The notes under the pieces are model-generated. The model was given only the letters and a program-made list of their open reading frames with translations. It was not told the DNA's origin and made no database searches. DNA of 64,000 nucleotides from Bacteroidota bacterium (GTDB lineage: Bacteria > Bacteroidota > Ignavibacteria > Palsa-1295). Of the stretch, positions 34,803-43,364 are shown one piece after another. How positions within the stretch are numbered: the first letter of the stretch is position 1; every line of letters begins with the position of its first letter. A program made the translations under genes and the position numbers. The stretch lies in the NCBI GenBank assembly GCA_021324685.1, contig JAJPIQ010000030.1, positions 35,173 to 99,172 of the forward strand, read 5' to 3'.

Positions 34803-37800
34803 TCAGGACGAGACAGCGGCGGTTTCCGCACCGATGGTACGCGATGCTTTTTGGAGCAACGGGACATCGAACCCTTCGGTGAAGGTCGGATACAGTTCCC
34901 TAAGGTCCTGCAGCACGGCGTGCGCGTTCGGCGTGCCGCGCACCAGCTCGAGTAAACGCAATGTCGATTTCAGTTCGAAGGAGCGGGCGGAGCGCTGTTT
35001 CGCGTCTTCGATCGACTGACGAAGCAGGTCCTCGGCGAGGGACTCCACGGCGGGACCGGCGTTCTGCGTTGCGGCCTGCGCAAGGATCAGTTCTGCTTCC
35101 ATTCGCAAACCGACGGAGCGCTGGTACCCCTGATTCGTTTTTCGCTCCAGTTCCCACCGCTCATCGAGCGTGGCCCGGGCCTCGGAAAATTTTCCGAGCG
35201 GCAGGAGAATCTGCACTTTCAGGTCCAAAATTCCGGGCAGGCCCGCACCGCGGCCGACCATGCGAAAGATGCCCAGCCCCTGTTCGAAGAGTTCCAAACC
35301 CGGCGCATGATTCCCATGCATATGCTGCACCCATCCCAAAAGGATCAGGGCATCGCCCATCCAGAGCGCATACCCATTCGCCTGCGCGATCTGCAGTGCC
35401 TCCGCCGCGAGCGGTTCGGTTTCGTCCGGCATGTCCATAAAGAAGTAGAGCCATGCGGCAAACGCGACCGCATAATTCAGGCTGAAATTATGCCCGAGCG
35501 AGCGGGCGTGCCGGAGCATGTCGTTCACGATTTCACGCGCGCGGTCCGGATAGCCCAGAATATATTCGTTCCACGACCCCAGCACCGATGCGACGACGAG
35601 AGGGTCCTGCGTGAACTGGTATGCCAGCGTTCCGTATTTTTCGACGGAATACCGGGCGAGGCACGCTTCCATTTCGGTCCGCGCAGCGAGAAAATCGCCG
35701 GCGAGCAACCGTTCGAGGACGAACATGGAATTCGCTTCGACCAGGAGCGCTTCGTCAGACCGCCGCTTCGCAACGCCCAAAAATTCTTCTGCGAATTTTA
35801 CGGAAATATTGAGATCGCCGACCGTGACATAATAGGCCCACAAGGCCCATAGGATCATCGGTAACTCTGCCGCATCGCCGACCCATTGGATGAGTTCACG
35901 TGCGCGGGTGATCGCCTGGGCCACTTCGGGAACCGAGTAACCACGCACCATGAGGACCGACATGCCGTAGGAAAGCTGCAGCGGTAATTCGTATCCGCGG
36001 ACCGGCGAATCCGCCGGAAGGGACGTGAGCAGTTCCATTCCTTTTCGATAATGCGTCCCCGCTTCCTGATTGGCGGAGCGCGCATCGGCCTGTTTGCCGG
36101 CCCGCAGCCATTCCGGGATCGCCGCATCGAACCGGCTCGCCGCCGTGAAATGCTGTGCGACGAGTTCCGGCTGCTGCGTGTACCAGTCCGGGAACGAATC
36201 GCGCAGGGCCATGGCCGTCGCTAAATGGAACGTTTGCCGTTCGGTTTTCAATAGCGAATCGTACGCGGCGTCCTGGACCAGCGCGTGCTTGAAGATGAAC
36301 TGCCCGTCCACGGCCTGACCGCTCGGAAACACAAGCCCCGAAGCGACCAACTCCGAGAGCTGGGTCTTTAAAAGTGTTTTATTATCGGGGAAAATCGCTT
36401 CGAGTAGCGGGTAAGAAAATTCCCGCCCGAGCACGGCGGCGACCTGCGCGGCGCGCTTGCCGCTCGGAAGGTGGTCGAGGCGGGCCATCAATGAATCTTT
36501 CAGGGTCGAGGGAACGGCGATATTCTGCCGTTCACCCGAAAGTTCATATCGGTCCTCCGTTTCGACGAGCGAACCCGATTCAATGATCGTCCGGGTAAGT
36601 TCTTCGATGAATAATGGCACGCCATCGGTCTTCGTTAAAATATGTTCGGCGACTTCGGCCGGAAGGCGCTTTTGCTGAACAAGGTTTGCAACCATCGTGC
36701 GCGTATCTTCCTCTGGAAGATGTCCGAGCACGATCGATTCCACGCGTGCATTCCAGGGCGGCTGAAATTCCGGACGGAATGTCAGGACGGCCAATATCGG
36801 CGATTCCGGAACGTTCGATATTACATGGCCCAGAAGGTCGAGCGTCGAAGGGTCGGCCCAATGCAAATCTTCCGCAATAAAAAGAACCGGCTGCTGCGAA
36901 GCTCGTCGGAGCAACAGACGAAGGAGCAAGTCCATCGTCCGTTGTTTTGTCAGGCTCGAAAGTGGATCGAGCGGAGCATATTTCGTACTCGAACCGAGAG
37001 AAAAAAGAGGTTGCAGAAGTGGAACGTTTTGTTCGAGATTCAGCCCGTTTTGGATCAGATATCCTTCCAATTTCGCAAGGCGGGTAGCGGGATCGTCAGA
37101 AGAACTGAATTGCAGGACCGTTCGCTCGAACAAATTTGCGATCGGATAGAACGCGGTATTCTGATAATAAGGTGAGCACTGCGTTTCGATCAACCATGCA
37201 TTGGGATCGTGCGCGACGTGCTCTTTCAGGGCCAGCGTCACGCGGGATTTACCGATCCCGGCTTCGCCACTTAAAAGGACCGTATGCCCATGGCCGGTGC
37301 GTGTATCTTCCCACCGGGCGAAGAGCGTCTGCATCTCGTTCGTTCGGCCAACGAGATCGGAAACACCGCTATGGCGCGAAGCTTCGAACCGCGTTCGCGC
37401 AGCACTTTCGTGAGAGACCCGGTACACTTCGACCGGTTCCGGCAATCCCCTCACGGCCTGCTCTCCGAGATCTTCCAACTCGAAAAATCCGGAGACTAAT
37501 TGCTCCGTGCTTCCACTTATCAGAAGTGTATCGGGCCGCGCGAGCGATTGGAGCCGCGCCGCGACGTTCGGGGTTTCGCCCACGATATCCGTCACGCGCT
37601 GGCCTTCGGAACCTATTTCGTCGATCAGTACCACGCCGGTATGAATTCCGATCCGGATTTCCAACTGGACTTTTTTGCCGTTCGCAATAGGAAATTCTGA
37701 AAATTTAACGGCGTCGATCATCCCAAGCCCAGCGCGGACCGCACGCTGGGCATCGTCTTCATGCGCAGCCGGATATCCGAATTGGACGAGCAGGCCATCG

Positions 37801-38060
37801 CCCATATATTTCCAGATTTGCCCTTCGAAGCGACGGATCACTTTTGCGCATGCTTCGTGGTACTGTCGCATGACATCGCGTAACTCTTCGGGATCGAGTT
37901 CCGCAGAGAGAGCGGTCGAATTGACGACATCGCAAAACATTACCGTAAGCTGACGCCGCTCGGCGTGACTCGACTTATGCGAGGGCGCTATCTTCGTGCC
38001 GCATTCGGGACAAAATTTCGCACTCTTTAAAATTTCGGCACCACAATTCGCACACTTCAT
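34803..38060 (-). CDS. Class III nucleotide cyclase with zinc ribbon, AAA/STAND ATPase and TPR domains
   Basis: A 1085-residue regulator. The N-terminal zinc ribbon has MKCANCGAEILKSAKFCPEC (Cys3, 6, 17, 20). The cyclase domain (about 35-215) has both metal Asp residues, in FCDVVNST (Asp44) and KYMGDGLLVQF (Asp88), plus the transition-state motif NVAARL (165-170). A STAND-like ATPase follows with Walker A GEAGIGKS (265-272) and FIAEDLHWADPSTLDLL as Walker B. The last 450 residues are TPR-like helices. It should make cAMP (or cGMP) under control of a signal read by the ATPase/TPR part. Start at ATG 38060; a 20-residue upstream extension is unlikely. First gene of the operon with the methyltransferase and oxygenase. 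Confidence 0.92.
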   Translation of the reverse strand: MKCANCGAEILKSAKFCPECGTKIAPSHKSSHAERRQLTVMFCDVVNSTALSAELDPEELRDVMRQYHEACAKVIRRFEGQIWKYMGDGLLVQFGYPAAHEDDAQRAVRAGLGMIDAVKFSEFPIANGKKVQLEIRIGIHTGVVLIDEIGSEGQRVTDIVGETPNVAARLQSLARPDTLLISGSTEQLVSGFFELEDLGEQAVRGLPEPVEVYRVSHESAARTRFEASRHSGVSDLVGRTNEMQTLFARWEDTRTGHGHTVLLSGEAGIGKSRVTLALKEHVAHDPNAWLIETQCSPYYQNTAFYPIANLFERTVLQFSSSDDPATRLAKLEGYLIQNGLNLEQNVPLLQPLFSLGSSTKYAPLDPLSSLTKQRTMDLLLRLLLRRASQQPVLFIAEDLHWADPSTLDLLGHVISNVPESPILAVLTFRPEFQPPWNARVESIVLGHLPEEDTRTMVANLVQQKRLPAEVAEHILTKTDGVPLFIEELTRTIIESGSLVETEDRYELSGERQNIAVPSTLKDSLMARLDHLPSGKRAAQVAAVLGREFSYPLLEAIFPDNKTLLKTQLSELVASGLVFPSGQAVDGQFIFKHALVQDAAYDSLLKTERQTFHLATAMALRDSFPDWYTQQPELVAQHFTAASRFDAAIPEWLRAGKQADARSANQEAGTHYRKGMELLTSLPADSPVRGYELPLQLSYGMSVLMVRGYSVPEVAQAITRARELIQWVGDAAELPMILWALWAYYVTVGDLNISVKFAEEFLGVAKRRSDEALLVEANSMFVLERLLAGDFLAARTEMEACLARYSVEKYGTLAYQFTQDPLVVASVLGSWNEYILGYPDRAREIVNDMLRHARSLGHNFSLNYAVAFAAWLYFFMDMPDETEPLAAEALQIAQANGYALWMGDALILLGWVQHMHGNHAPGLELFEQGLGIFRMVGRGAGLPGILDLKVQILLPLGKFSEARATLDERWELERKTNQGYQRSVGLRMEAELILAQAATQNAGPAVESLAEDLLRQSIEDAKQRSARSFELKSTLRLLELVRGTPNAHAVLQDLRELYPTFTEGFDVPLLQKASRTIGAETAAVSS

Positions 38061-38236
38061 AATGGGATAGGCGATAAAACGATGTCTTGAAAAAGCAGGC
38101 AGGCTGAAAGAAGGTTTCAATCCGGGCCGAGCCCCAAAAGCGCAGGGGCTTTAATTACCCGAAGGATCGCAGTTCCAGCATCGAATGTATTAAACTCTTC
38201 GCCACTTGCTGTTCTCTAAGGCGGATGCTTATATCT

Positions 38237-39724
38237 ATGCGCAATCTATCGCTTTTTGTCCTCATCTCTTTTGTCGCTGTTTCCTCCGTCCTGGGCCAAA
38301 CGCTGTACCGCCAGCACTCGGGGACGGCAGAACGCCTTAATTCGATTTTTTTCCCTGTCGATGATTTACACGCATTCGCCGTCGGAGATTCTGCGACGGT
38401 CTTCTTCACGACAGATGCCGGAACGACCTGGAATTCGGACAGTGAAATCGTTCATTTCGGTTTTCATGGCTCGCTCCGTGGGATAAGTTTGAACGACTTC
38501 AGCAATGGCGCTTTCGTTGGCGATAGCGGCCGCATTTTTACTCTTTTGCAGGACGAGTTCCGCGCGGTCCAGTTGCCGGAACCGAAAACGATCTATGCGA
38601 TCACGTTTCCGAGCTACGATACTGCCGTGCTTTGCGGCGCCTCGGGATTGTGTTACAAAAGTGTCGATAGCGCAAAGACCTGGAAGAAACTTACGCTTCC
38701 GGTGCTCGCCCAATCGCTCGATTATCACAGCGTCGATTACTTCGACGACAGTACCTACTGGCTCGTAGGCGCGCGCGGCGTGGTGCTCTATACGGAAGAC
38801 GCCGGTACGACATGGCAGCGTATTCCGGTTCCTACCACGAAGGATTTGTACTCCATCTGCTTTCCGGACTCCACCGGCGCCGGATGGATTGTGGGAGATT
38901 CGACCCTTTTGTATACGACGGACGGCGGGGACGACTGGAAAAGCGTTCCCACCTCCGCGCGTCTTCGCTTCGTCACGGGGTACGACAGCCTCCATGGCTA
39001 TGCCGCCGGCCTGTCCGGAACGCTCCTTGCCACACACGATCTCAACGATTGGTCTCCCCTCGCCACCGGGACCATCGCGAACTTCAATGGGATCGATATT
39101 CCAGACTCGTTGTATGTCTGCGGCGATAGCGGGATCATTGTCAGCACGCTTCCGAACGTTTCATACTTCCACCTCGACACTATCGATTTTGGCGCGGCGA
39201 GCGTCCATACATCTGAGGGGTCGAACGAGAATATTCAAAATCTATCGTTCGCACCGCTTACCATCGATACCATTACATTGGACAGCTCGGAATTTATGGT
39301 GAAACCGTTTTCAACGTCGTTTCCCCTTACGATCGGAGGCGACCAGACGGTGGCCGTAACGATCGTTTTTACGCCGGCCTATTCTGGCAAAGTCAGTTCT
39401 CTCCTTCGCGTTATCGCATCGGATGGAACAACGCGGACTACGGTCGTCTCAGGGGAAGGAGTCGCCTCACAAGGGGTGGTTTCCCTGCCGGATGCGATTT
39501 CGCCGCTCACCATATTCAGTAACGGACACGTGTGGACGCTGAATGTCCCCATGGTGATTACTCGACACACAGACGTGACCCTCTTTAATGTTCTGGGTAG
39601 TCCCATCATTTCCGGAACATTCACCGGCGGGGTCTTCAATGCTGGCCCGCTCGTCCCTGGTATTTATTTTTATAAAATTTCTGGCATGGGGACATCCTCT
39701 ACGGGCAAATTGCTGGCGCGGTAA
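38237..39724 (+). CDS. T9SS-secreted YCF48/BNR-like beta-propeller protein
   Basis: A 495-residue secreted protein. Signal peptide at 1-21 (RNLSLFVLISFVAVSSVLGQ). Repeated YCF48-like blades carry the pattern TTDAGTTWNS, SVDSAKTWKKL, YTEDAGTTWQRIPVP and YTTDGGDDWKSVP. An ASPM/SPD-2/Hydin-like (choice-of-anchor D) domain covers about 315-400 (FGAASVHTSEGSNENIQ). The last 75 residues form a T9SS type A sorting domain (VTLFNVLGSPIISGTFTGG, VPGIYFYKISG). It is probably exported to the surface by the type IX system. Function unknown. An ATG 12 nt upstream is possible. Confidence 0.85.
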   Translation: MRNLSLFVLISFVAVSSVLGQTLYRQHSGTAERLNSIFFPVDDLHAFAVGDSATVFFTTDAGTTWNSDSEIVHFGFHGSLRGISLNDFSNGAFVGDSGRIFTLLQDEFRAVQLPEPKTIYAITFPSYDTAVLCGASGLCYKSVDSAKTWKKLTLPVLAQSLDYHSVDYFDDSTYWLVGARGVVLYTEDAGTTWQRIPVPTTKDLYSICFPDSTGAGWIVGDSTLLYTTDGGDDWKSVPTSARLRFVTGYDSLHGYAAGLSGTLLATHDLNDWSPLATGTIANFNGIDIPDSLYVCGDSGIIVSTLPNVSYFHLDTIDFGAASVHTSEGSNENIQNLSFAPLTIDTITLDSSEFMVKPFSTSFPLTIGGDQTVAVTIVFTPAYSGKVSSLLRVIASDGTTRTTVVSGEGVASQGVVSLPDAISPLTIFSNGHVWTLNVPMVITRHTDVTLFNVLGSPIISGTFTGGVFNAGPLVPGIYFYKISGMGTSSTGKLLAR

Positions 39725-39778
39725 GCCGGGAGCTTTTCCATGAGATTCTTGTTGCAACTAAGGATGCGATTTCCGGCT

Positions 39779-39815
39779 AAAAATCGCTAAAATTTGCGTA
39801 TTTAAGCGTAATTTG
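39779..39815 (+). promoter_or_regulatory. Shared AT-rich element upstream of the rng leader promoter
   Basis: This stretch, starting TAAAAATCGCTAAAATTTGC, closely matches 46467-46503 (same order of CTAAAATT, GCGT and TTAA blocks). Both lie upstream of a TAnnTTTG promoter, at different distances. It could be an UP-like element or an operator. Confidence 0.35.
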
Positions 39816-39835
39816 GATTTTTAGCCAAAAAATCG

Positions 39836-39843
39836 TATATTTG
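39836..39843 (+). promoter_or_regulatory. TAnnTTTG promoter of the rng leader RNA
   Basis: TATATTTG matches the Bacteroidota -7 element, with TTTGG about 20 nt upstream as a possible -33 element. Transcription would start near 39850 and run through the structured leader into the RNase E/G gene. Confidence 0.6.
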
Positions 39844-39849
39844 TACGGC

Positions 39850-40551
39850 TGTGCGGCTTAGTTCGCGATGCGAAGGTAGCCCGGCCACAACAACAGTATT
39901 CATTGCACTTTGGACGCCATTGCGCATTCTCGCTATGGCGGCGAGTGTTGGTTAGAGCATTATTGCCGGCCTTACGCAGCTCGTGCTGCGCATACATCTG
40001 TGGACGCGAGGTCCGCTGCGGACATTCGTCCGCATCCGAAGCCCCTTCGAGTGTTTTGGCTGGCAAGGTTGAAAAGGCGTTCCTACAGGCCCACGTGGGT
40101 GTTCGCTTTCGCCATCGGCAATACATCCGGTGTGCGAAGCGGCGCTGGAAGAATGCCGAATGGTATCAGGTCTGTGAAGTTCGTTCACTTTTTCCTTCTA
40201 TTCCTCATCGGAATTTCCGGTTGTCTGCGGACCGCATCGTTGCGGCCCGCCACCTGCGGCGTTCTGCCTTTAGAGCACGCAGCCCGTTCTTCGAACAACC
40301 GAGTTTATCGAAAGTGGAAGGATTTTATCGCGTTCGCCCGCCCTATTCTATGGCGAACGTCCGGCTTCATCCGGCGATCACGAACAGACTATGGCGTTTC
40401 CCATCGCACGGGAAATCGATTTACCCTTAGACCATCGTAACCGTTCGGATTAAGAAGTCCGAGCGTACGGCTCTTTCCAGCTCGCGGTCCAGAGTGCGGT
40501 TTCAAAACCGCTCCGGTCGGTACTTACCGCCGGACCATATACATCACGACC
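39850..40551 (+). ncRNA. Long stem-loop-rich leader RNA (or free-standing ncRNA) upstream of RNase E/G
   Basis: About 700 nt between a promoter and the RNase E/G start, with no protein-like frame but many short perfect stems. Examples: 39862-39866/39870-39874; 39929-39933/39941-39945; 39975-39980/39985-39990 (loop TCGT); 40017-40023/40028-40034 (loop ATTC); 40102-40106/40134-40138 enclosing 40113-40118/40127-40132; 40174-40178/40184-40188; 40232-40236/40241-40245 (loop TCGT); 40331-40337/40353-40359; 40397-40402/40410-40415; 40445-40449/40458-40462; 40496-40501/40506-40511 (loop TCAA). GGTCC at 40486 can pair with GGACC at 40532, closing a junction just before the GTG start. It is not RNase P RNA, tmRNA or a riboswitch class I know. 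E. coli RNase E controls its own mRNA through 5' UTR hairpins, so autoregulation is the leading idea. Confidence 0.55.
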
Positions 40552-42534
40552 GTGAATTATCAACGCCTAAAAAAAGAGATCATCATCAACGCCGAGCGTG
40601 AGGATGAGGTCCGCATTGCTATTACCGAAGACCGGCACCTGGTCGAGCTCTTCGTCGAAACACCGGATACCGAACGTCACGTCGGCGACATATTCCTGGG
40701 CCGAATTGCGAAAGTAATCCCGGGCATGAACGCCGCCTTTATCGACGTCGGCCTCGAACAGGACGCCTTCCTGCATTTTTCCGATGTCGGCGACTCGTAC
40801 GAAACGTCCTCCGCGTTTTTAGCCGGCGAAGAAGCCGAGATTCGCGACGACGATGAAGAAGAGGAAGACTATCTGGTCGAAGAAGGCGCGACGGCGGCCG
40901 AACAAAAAGTTTACCGTCCTCGCAACGGCCGGGGCGGGCCGATGCGCACGAACGACCGCGGCATTTCGCGAGGGTCCGAAGGCCCGCAGGGCGGTAAGAT
41001 CGAGCTTCGCCTCGCCGGCGAGCGCGGCCACGGAAAGCAGCGGCCGGTGCCTACACTCCTGGGCGCGAACGTCACGCTTGAACCGGAACATCCCATCCTT
41101 GTACAGGTGACGCGCGAAGCGTTCGCGAACAAAGGCGTTCGCGTGACCAGCCGCATTTCCCTGCCTGGCCGTTTTGTCGTACTCGTGCCCTTCGAGCCGG
41201 GAATTGGGATCAGCCGCAAGGTCTACTCGGTCCGCGAGCGGACGCGGCTGCGCCGGATCGTTCGTTCGCTCAAACCGCGCGAACTGGGAGTCATCATTCG
41301 CACCGTCGCAGAGAACAAGGAAGAATCTGCCCTGCGGGAGGACCTCGAAAAATTACTCGAGCAGTGGCGCGAGATCGAGAAAAAAGTGAAGGAAACGCGC
41401 GCGCCGGCGCTCATGTACAGCGATCCAAGCCTTACGTCGAGCGTGATGCGCGACCTTTTTACGCCGGACATTACGCGCATTGTGATCGACTCACGAAAAA
41501 TGTATCGCGAAGTCATGGACTATGTCGAGTGGGCCGCCCCGAACCTGACCGGCACGGTGGAACTATATCGCGGTCCCCGGCCGATCTTCGACGCGTTTAA
41601 TATCGAGACCCAGATCGAGCAGACGCTCACCCGAAAGATCCCGATGCCGAGCGGAGGTTATCTCTTTATCGAGCATACCGAAGCCATGGTCGTGATCGAT
41701 GTGAACTCCGGCCGGTACGCCGCACGGCGGGAGCAGGAACTGAATTCGCTCAAGACGAACCTCGAGGCCGCACGCATCGTCGCGCGGCAACTGCGCCTGC
41801 GCGACATCGGCGGCATCATCGTGATCGACTTTATCGATATGAACGATGAGCGCAACCGCAAAAAAGTCTATGACGAAATGCGGAAGGAGCTCCGCAACGA
41901 CCGCGCGAAATCTTCCGTCCTTCCCCTGACGGAGTTCGGGCTCATGCAGATCACCCGCCAGCGCATACGCCAATCGATCGGGCATACGCTTTCGGAGACG
42001 TGTCCGGTCTGCGGCGGGACGGGACTCCTCGTAAGTAAAACAACGATCGTCGCACAGATCGAGCGGTGGCTGGAACGCTTTCACTCGGCAAAGAAAAAGG
42101 AACGTTCGCTCGTACTGCGTGTCCATCCAACGCTGGGCGAAATGTTGAATAAAGGCTTTATTTCCCCGCTCAGAAAACTCGAACTGAAATATTTCATCCG
42201 TCTTCGACTCGAACTCGATGAGACCTTGATGGGTGACGATTTCAAGTTCTTCAGCCCCAAGCAAAAGAAGGACATTACGGCTGACTTTTCCGCAGGCTCG
42301 GAAGCAGAAAGCGTTGCTCTCGAAGATTCGGCTACCGAGGTCGAAGCTTCAGATGCGGAGCCTTCAGAGCAGGTCTTTACCGAGGACCAGGACCGCCCGG
42401 AAGGCGACCTCGAAGCAGTGCTCGCCGAAGAGTCCGGCGCACAACCCGAGCGCCCGACGCGCTATCCGCGTGAACAGCACCGGCATCGGCGCCCGAATCG
42501 CGGCGGCCGAAAACGGGGACCTTCGACCCCATAA
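40552..42534 (+). CDS. rng: Ribonuclease E/G family endoribonuclease
   Basis: A 660-residue RNase E/G. The N-terminus KKEIIINAEREDEVRIAI starts an S1 domain (GDIFLGRIAKVIPGMNAAFIDVGLEQDAFLH) that is interrupted at about 88-180 by a charged acidic then Arg/Gly-rich insert. The catalytic DNase I-like part has VVIDVNSGRY (about residue 382) and GGIIVIDFIDMNDERNR (about 422) with the metal-binding Asp residues, and the zinc-link motif CPVCGGTG (about 484). The last 90 residues are an acidic then Arg-rich tail, a possible RNA or degradosome contact. It cuts single-stranded AU-rich RNA in mRNA turnover and rRNA processing. It starts with GTG, has no visible Shine-Dalgarno, and lies behind a long structured leader. 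Confidence 0.94.
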   Translation: MNYQRLKKEIIINAEREDEVRIAITEDRHLVELFVETPDTERHVGDIFLGRIAKVIPGMNAAFIDVGLEQDAFLHFSDVGDSYETSSAFLAGEEAEIRDDDEEEEDYLVEEGATAAEQKVYRPRNGRGGPMRTNDRGISRGSEGPQGGKIELRLAGERGHGKQRPVPTLLGANVTLEPEHPILVQVTREAFANKGVRVTSRISLPGRFVVLVPFEPGIGISRKVYSVRERTRLRRIVRSLKPRELGVIIRTVAENKEESALREDLEKLLEQWREIEKKVKETRAPALMYSDPSLTSSVMRDLFTPDITRIVIDSRKMYREVMDYVEWAAPNLTGTVELYRGPRPIFDAFNIETQIEQTLTRKIPMPSGGYLFIEHTEAMVVIDVNSGRYAARREQELNSLKTNLEAARIVARQLRLRDIGGIIVIDFIDMNDERNRKKVYDEMRKELRNDRAKSSVLPLTEFGLMQITRQRIRQSIGHTLSETCPVCGGTGLLVSKTTIVAQIERWLERFHSAKKKERSLVLRVHPTLGEMLNKGFISPLRKLELKYFIRLRLELDETLMGDDFKFFSPKQKKDITADFSAGSEAESVALEDSATEVEASDAEPSEQVFTEDQDRPEGDLEAVLAEESGAQPERPTRYPREQHRHRRPNRGGRKRGPSTP

Positions 42535-42578
42535 GTGTTCGCTCCGCAACGAACGGATCCCTAAATTTGAATTAATCG

Positions 42579-42586
42579 TATTTTTG
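42579..42586 (+). promoter_or_regulatory. TAnnTTTG promoter of a candidate small RNA
   Basis: TATTTTTG 45 nt after the RNase E/G stop. No plus-strand gene follows for 4 kb, so it should drive a short independent transcript. Confidence 0.5.
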
Positions 42587-42592
42587 ATTCGA

Positions 42593-42750
42593 ATGGCGGA
42601 ACAGGGGGAATCATTGAAGTCGCGAGGGGCATTGTAATATTCGAAAGGTCACAGTCTAACGCGTACCTTTGGTACGCACTGTGGCCTATGTGGTGAAGGT
42701 GAAAGAAGCGCGTGTAGCCTGGGGCGGGATGCCCCGGGCTATATGCGTTT
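42593..42750 (+). ncRNA. Candidate small structured RNA with a 14-codon leaderless ORF
   Basis: The expected transcript starts near an ATG (42593) that opens a 14-codon frame (MAEQGESLKSRGAL). Two strong hairpins follow: CACAGT/ACTGTG (42650-42655/42678-42683) around GCGTACC/GGTACGC (42661-42667/42671-42677), and an 18-bp stem with a few G-U pairs, 42708-42725/42731-42748, with loop GGGAT. The downstream DUF190 gene is on the opposite strand. The long final stem could be a factor-assisted terminator. No known RNA family recognised. Confidence 0.45.
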
Positions 42751-42787
42751 AAAGAGGTTCTTTCGGATTCGAAACGGAGAGAATGCC

Positions 42788-43165
42788 CTATTTCAGCTCG
42801 GGACGGTAGATCACGACTTCCACTGTTTCGAGCGTTACGAGTCCACCGGGGACCATTTCGTCCAGGTCCGGCAGGACGCTTCGAATATGCGACTCACGGT
42901 CGACGACCTCGATCACGATCGGAAGGTCCATCGAAAGGTATTCGGATAACAGGTTGCGGTGCTTGGCCGTGGCGCCGAAGCCCGAGATCGCCCGGAGCAC
43001 CGTAGCGCCGGCCAGGCCTCGCTCGCGGAAATCGTTCACCAATGCTTCCCATAACGGTTTGCCGTGAAACTTTCCTTCCCGCGCTTTATCGGACTCCCCG
43101 ATCATAATGCGCATCCGCACGTAGGGATCGTTCGTTTCTTCCGGTTTGATGTCCTGGCCCTGCAT
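42788..43165 (-). CDS. DUF190 family protein
   Basis: A 125-residue protein of the DUF190 family (small PII/CutA-like alpha-beta fold). Recognisable parts: VRMRIMIGESDKAREGKFHGKPLWEALVNDFRERGLAGATVLRAISGFG and LSMDLPIVIEVVDRESHIRSVLPDLDEMV. The family is often found beside the fluoride channel gene crcB, but none is in the window. It may bind a small ligand and regulate a partner; the function is unknown. It stands alone, convergent with the candidate small RNA. Confidence 0.88.
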   Translation of the reverse strand: MQGQDIKPEETNDPYVRMRIMIGESDKAREGKFHGKPLWEALVNDFRERGLAGATVLRAISGFGATAKHRNLLSEYLSMDLPIVIEVVDRESHIRSVLPDLDEMVPGGLVTLETVEVVIYRPELK

Positions 43166-43364
43166 CGTTTTTGGCGCGGTATGATTTTTAGCGCGTATGA
43201 GATTGCGATCGACTGCCCGTAAACGCAGGGCCGGGAAAGAGCATTCGGCTATTCGTAATTCCTAAAACCGCATGACCTTATAGGTCCACAGCGGTCGCAG
43301 ACCGATCGAAATGCTGGGAATGCAGTTCGAGCCGCCTCGAAGCGCGCGTACCGGAATTTACGTA

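Noticed and set aside
39903..40440. Two overlapping 175- to 176-codon frames inside the rng leader
   Set aside because: Both are Arg/Ser/Cys-rich, in different frames of the same DNA, with no domain or signal; the region is better explained by RNA stems.
40490..40515. Stem with TCA loop resembling a selenocysteine tRNA anticodon arm
   Set aside because: No T arm, acceptor stem or long variable arm around it; it is just one stem of the leader.
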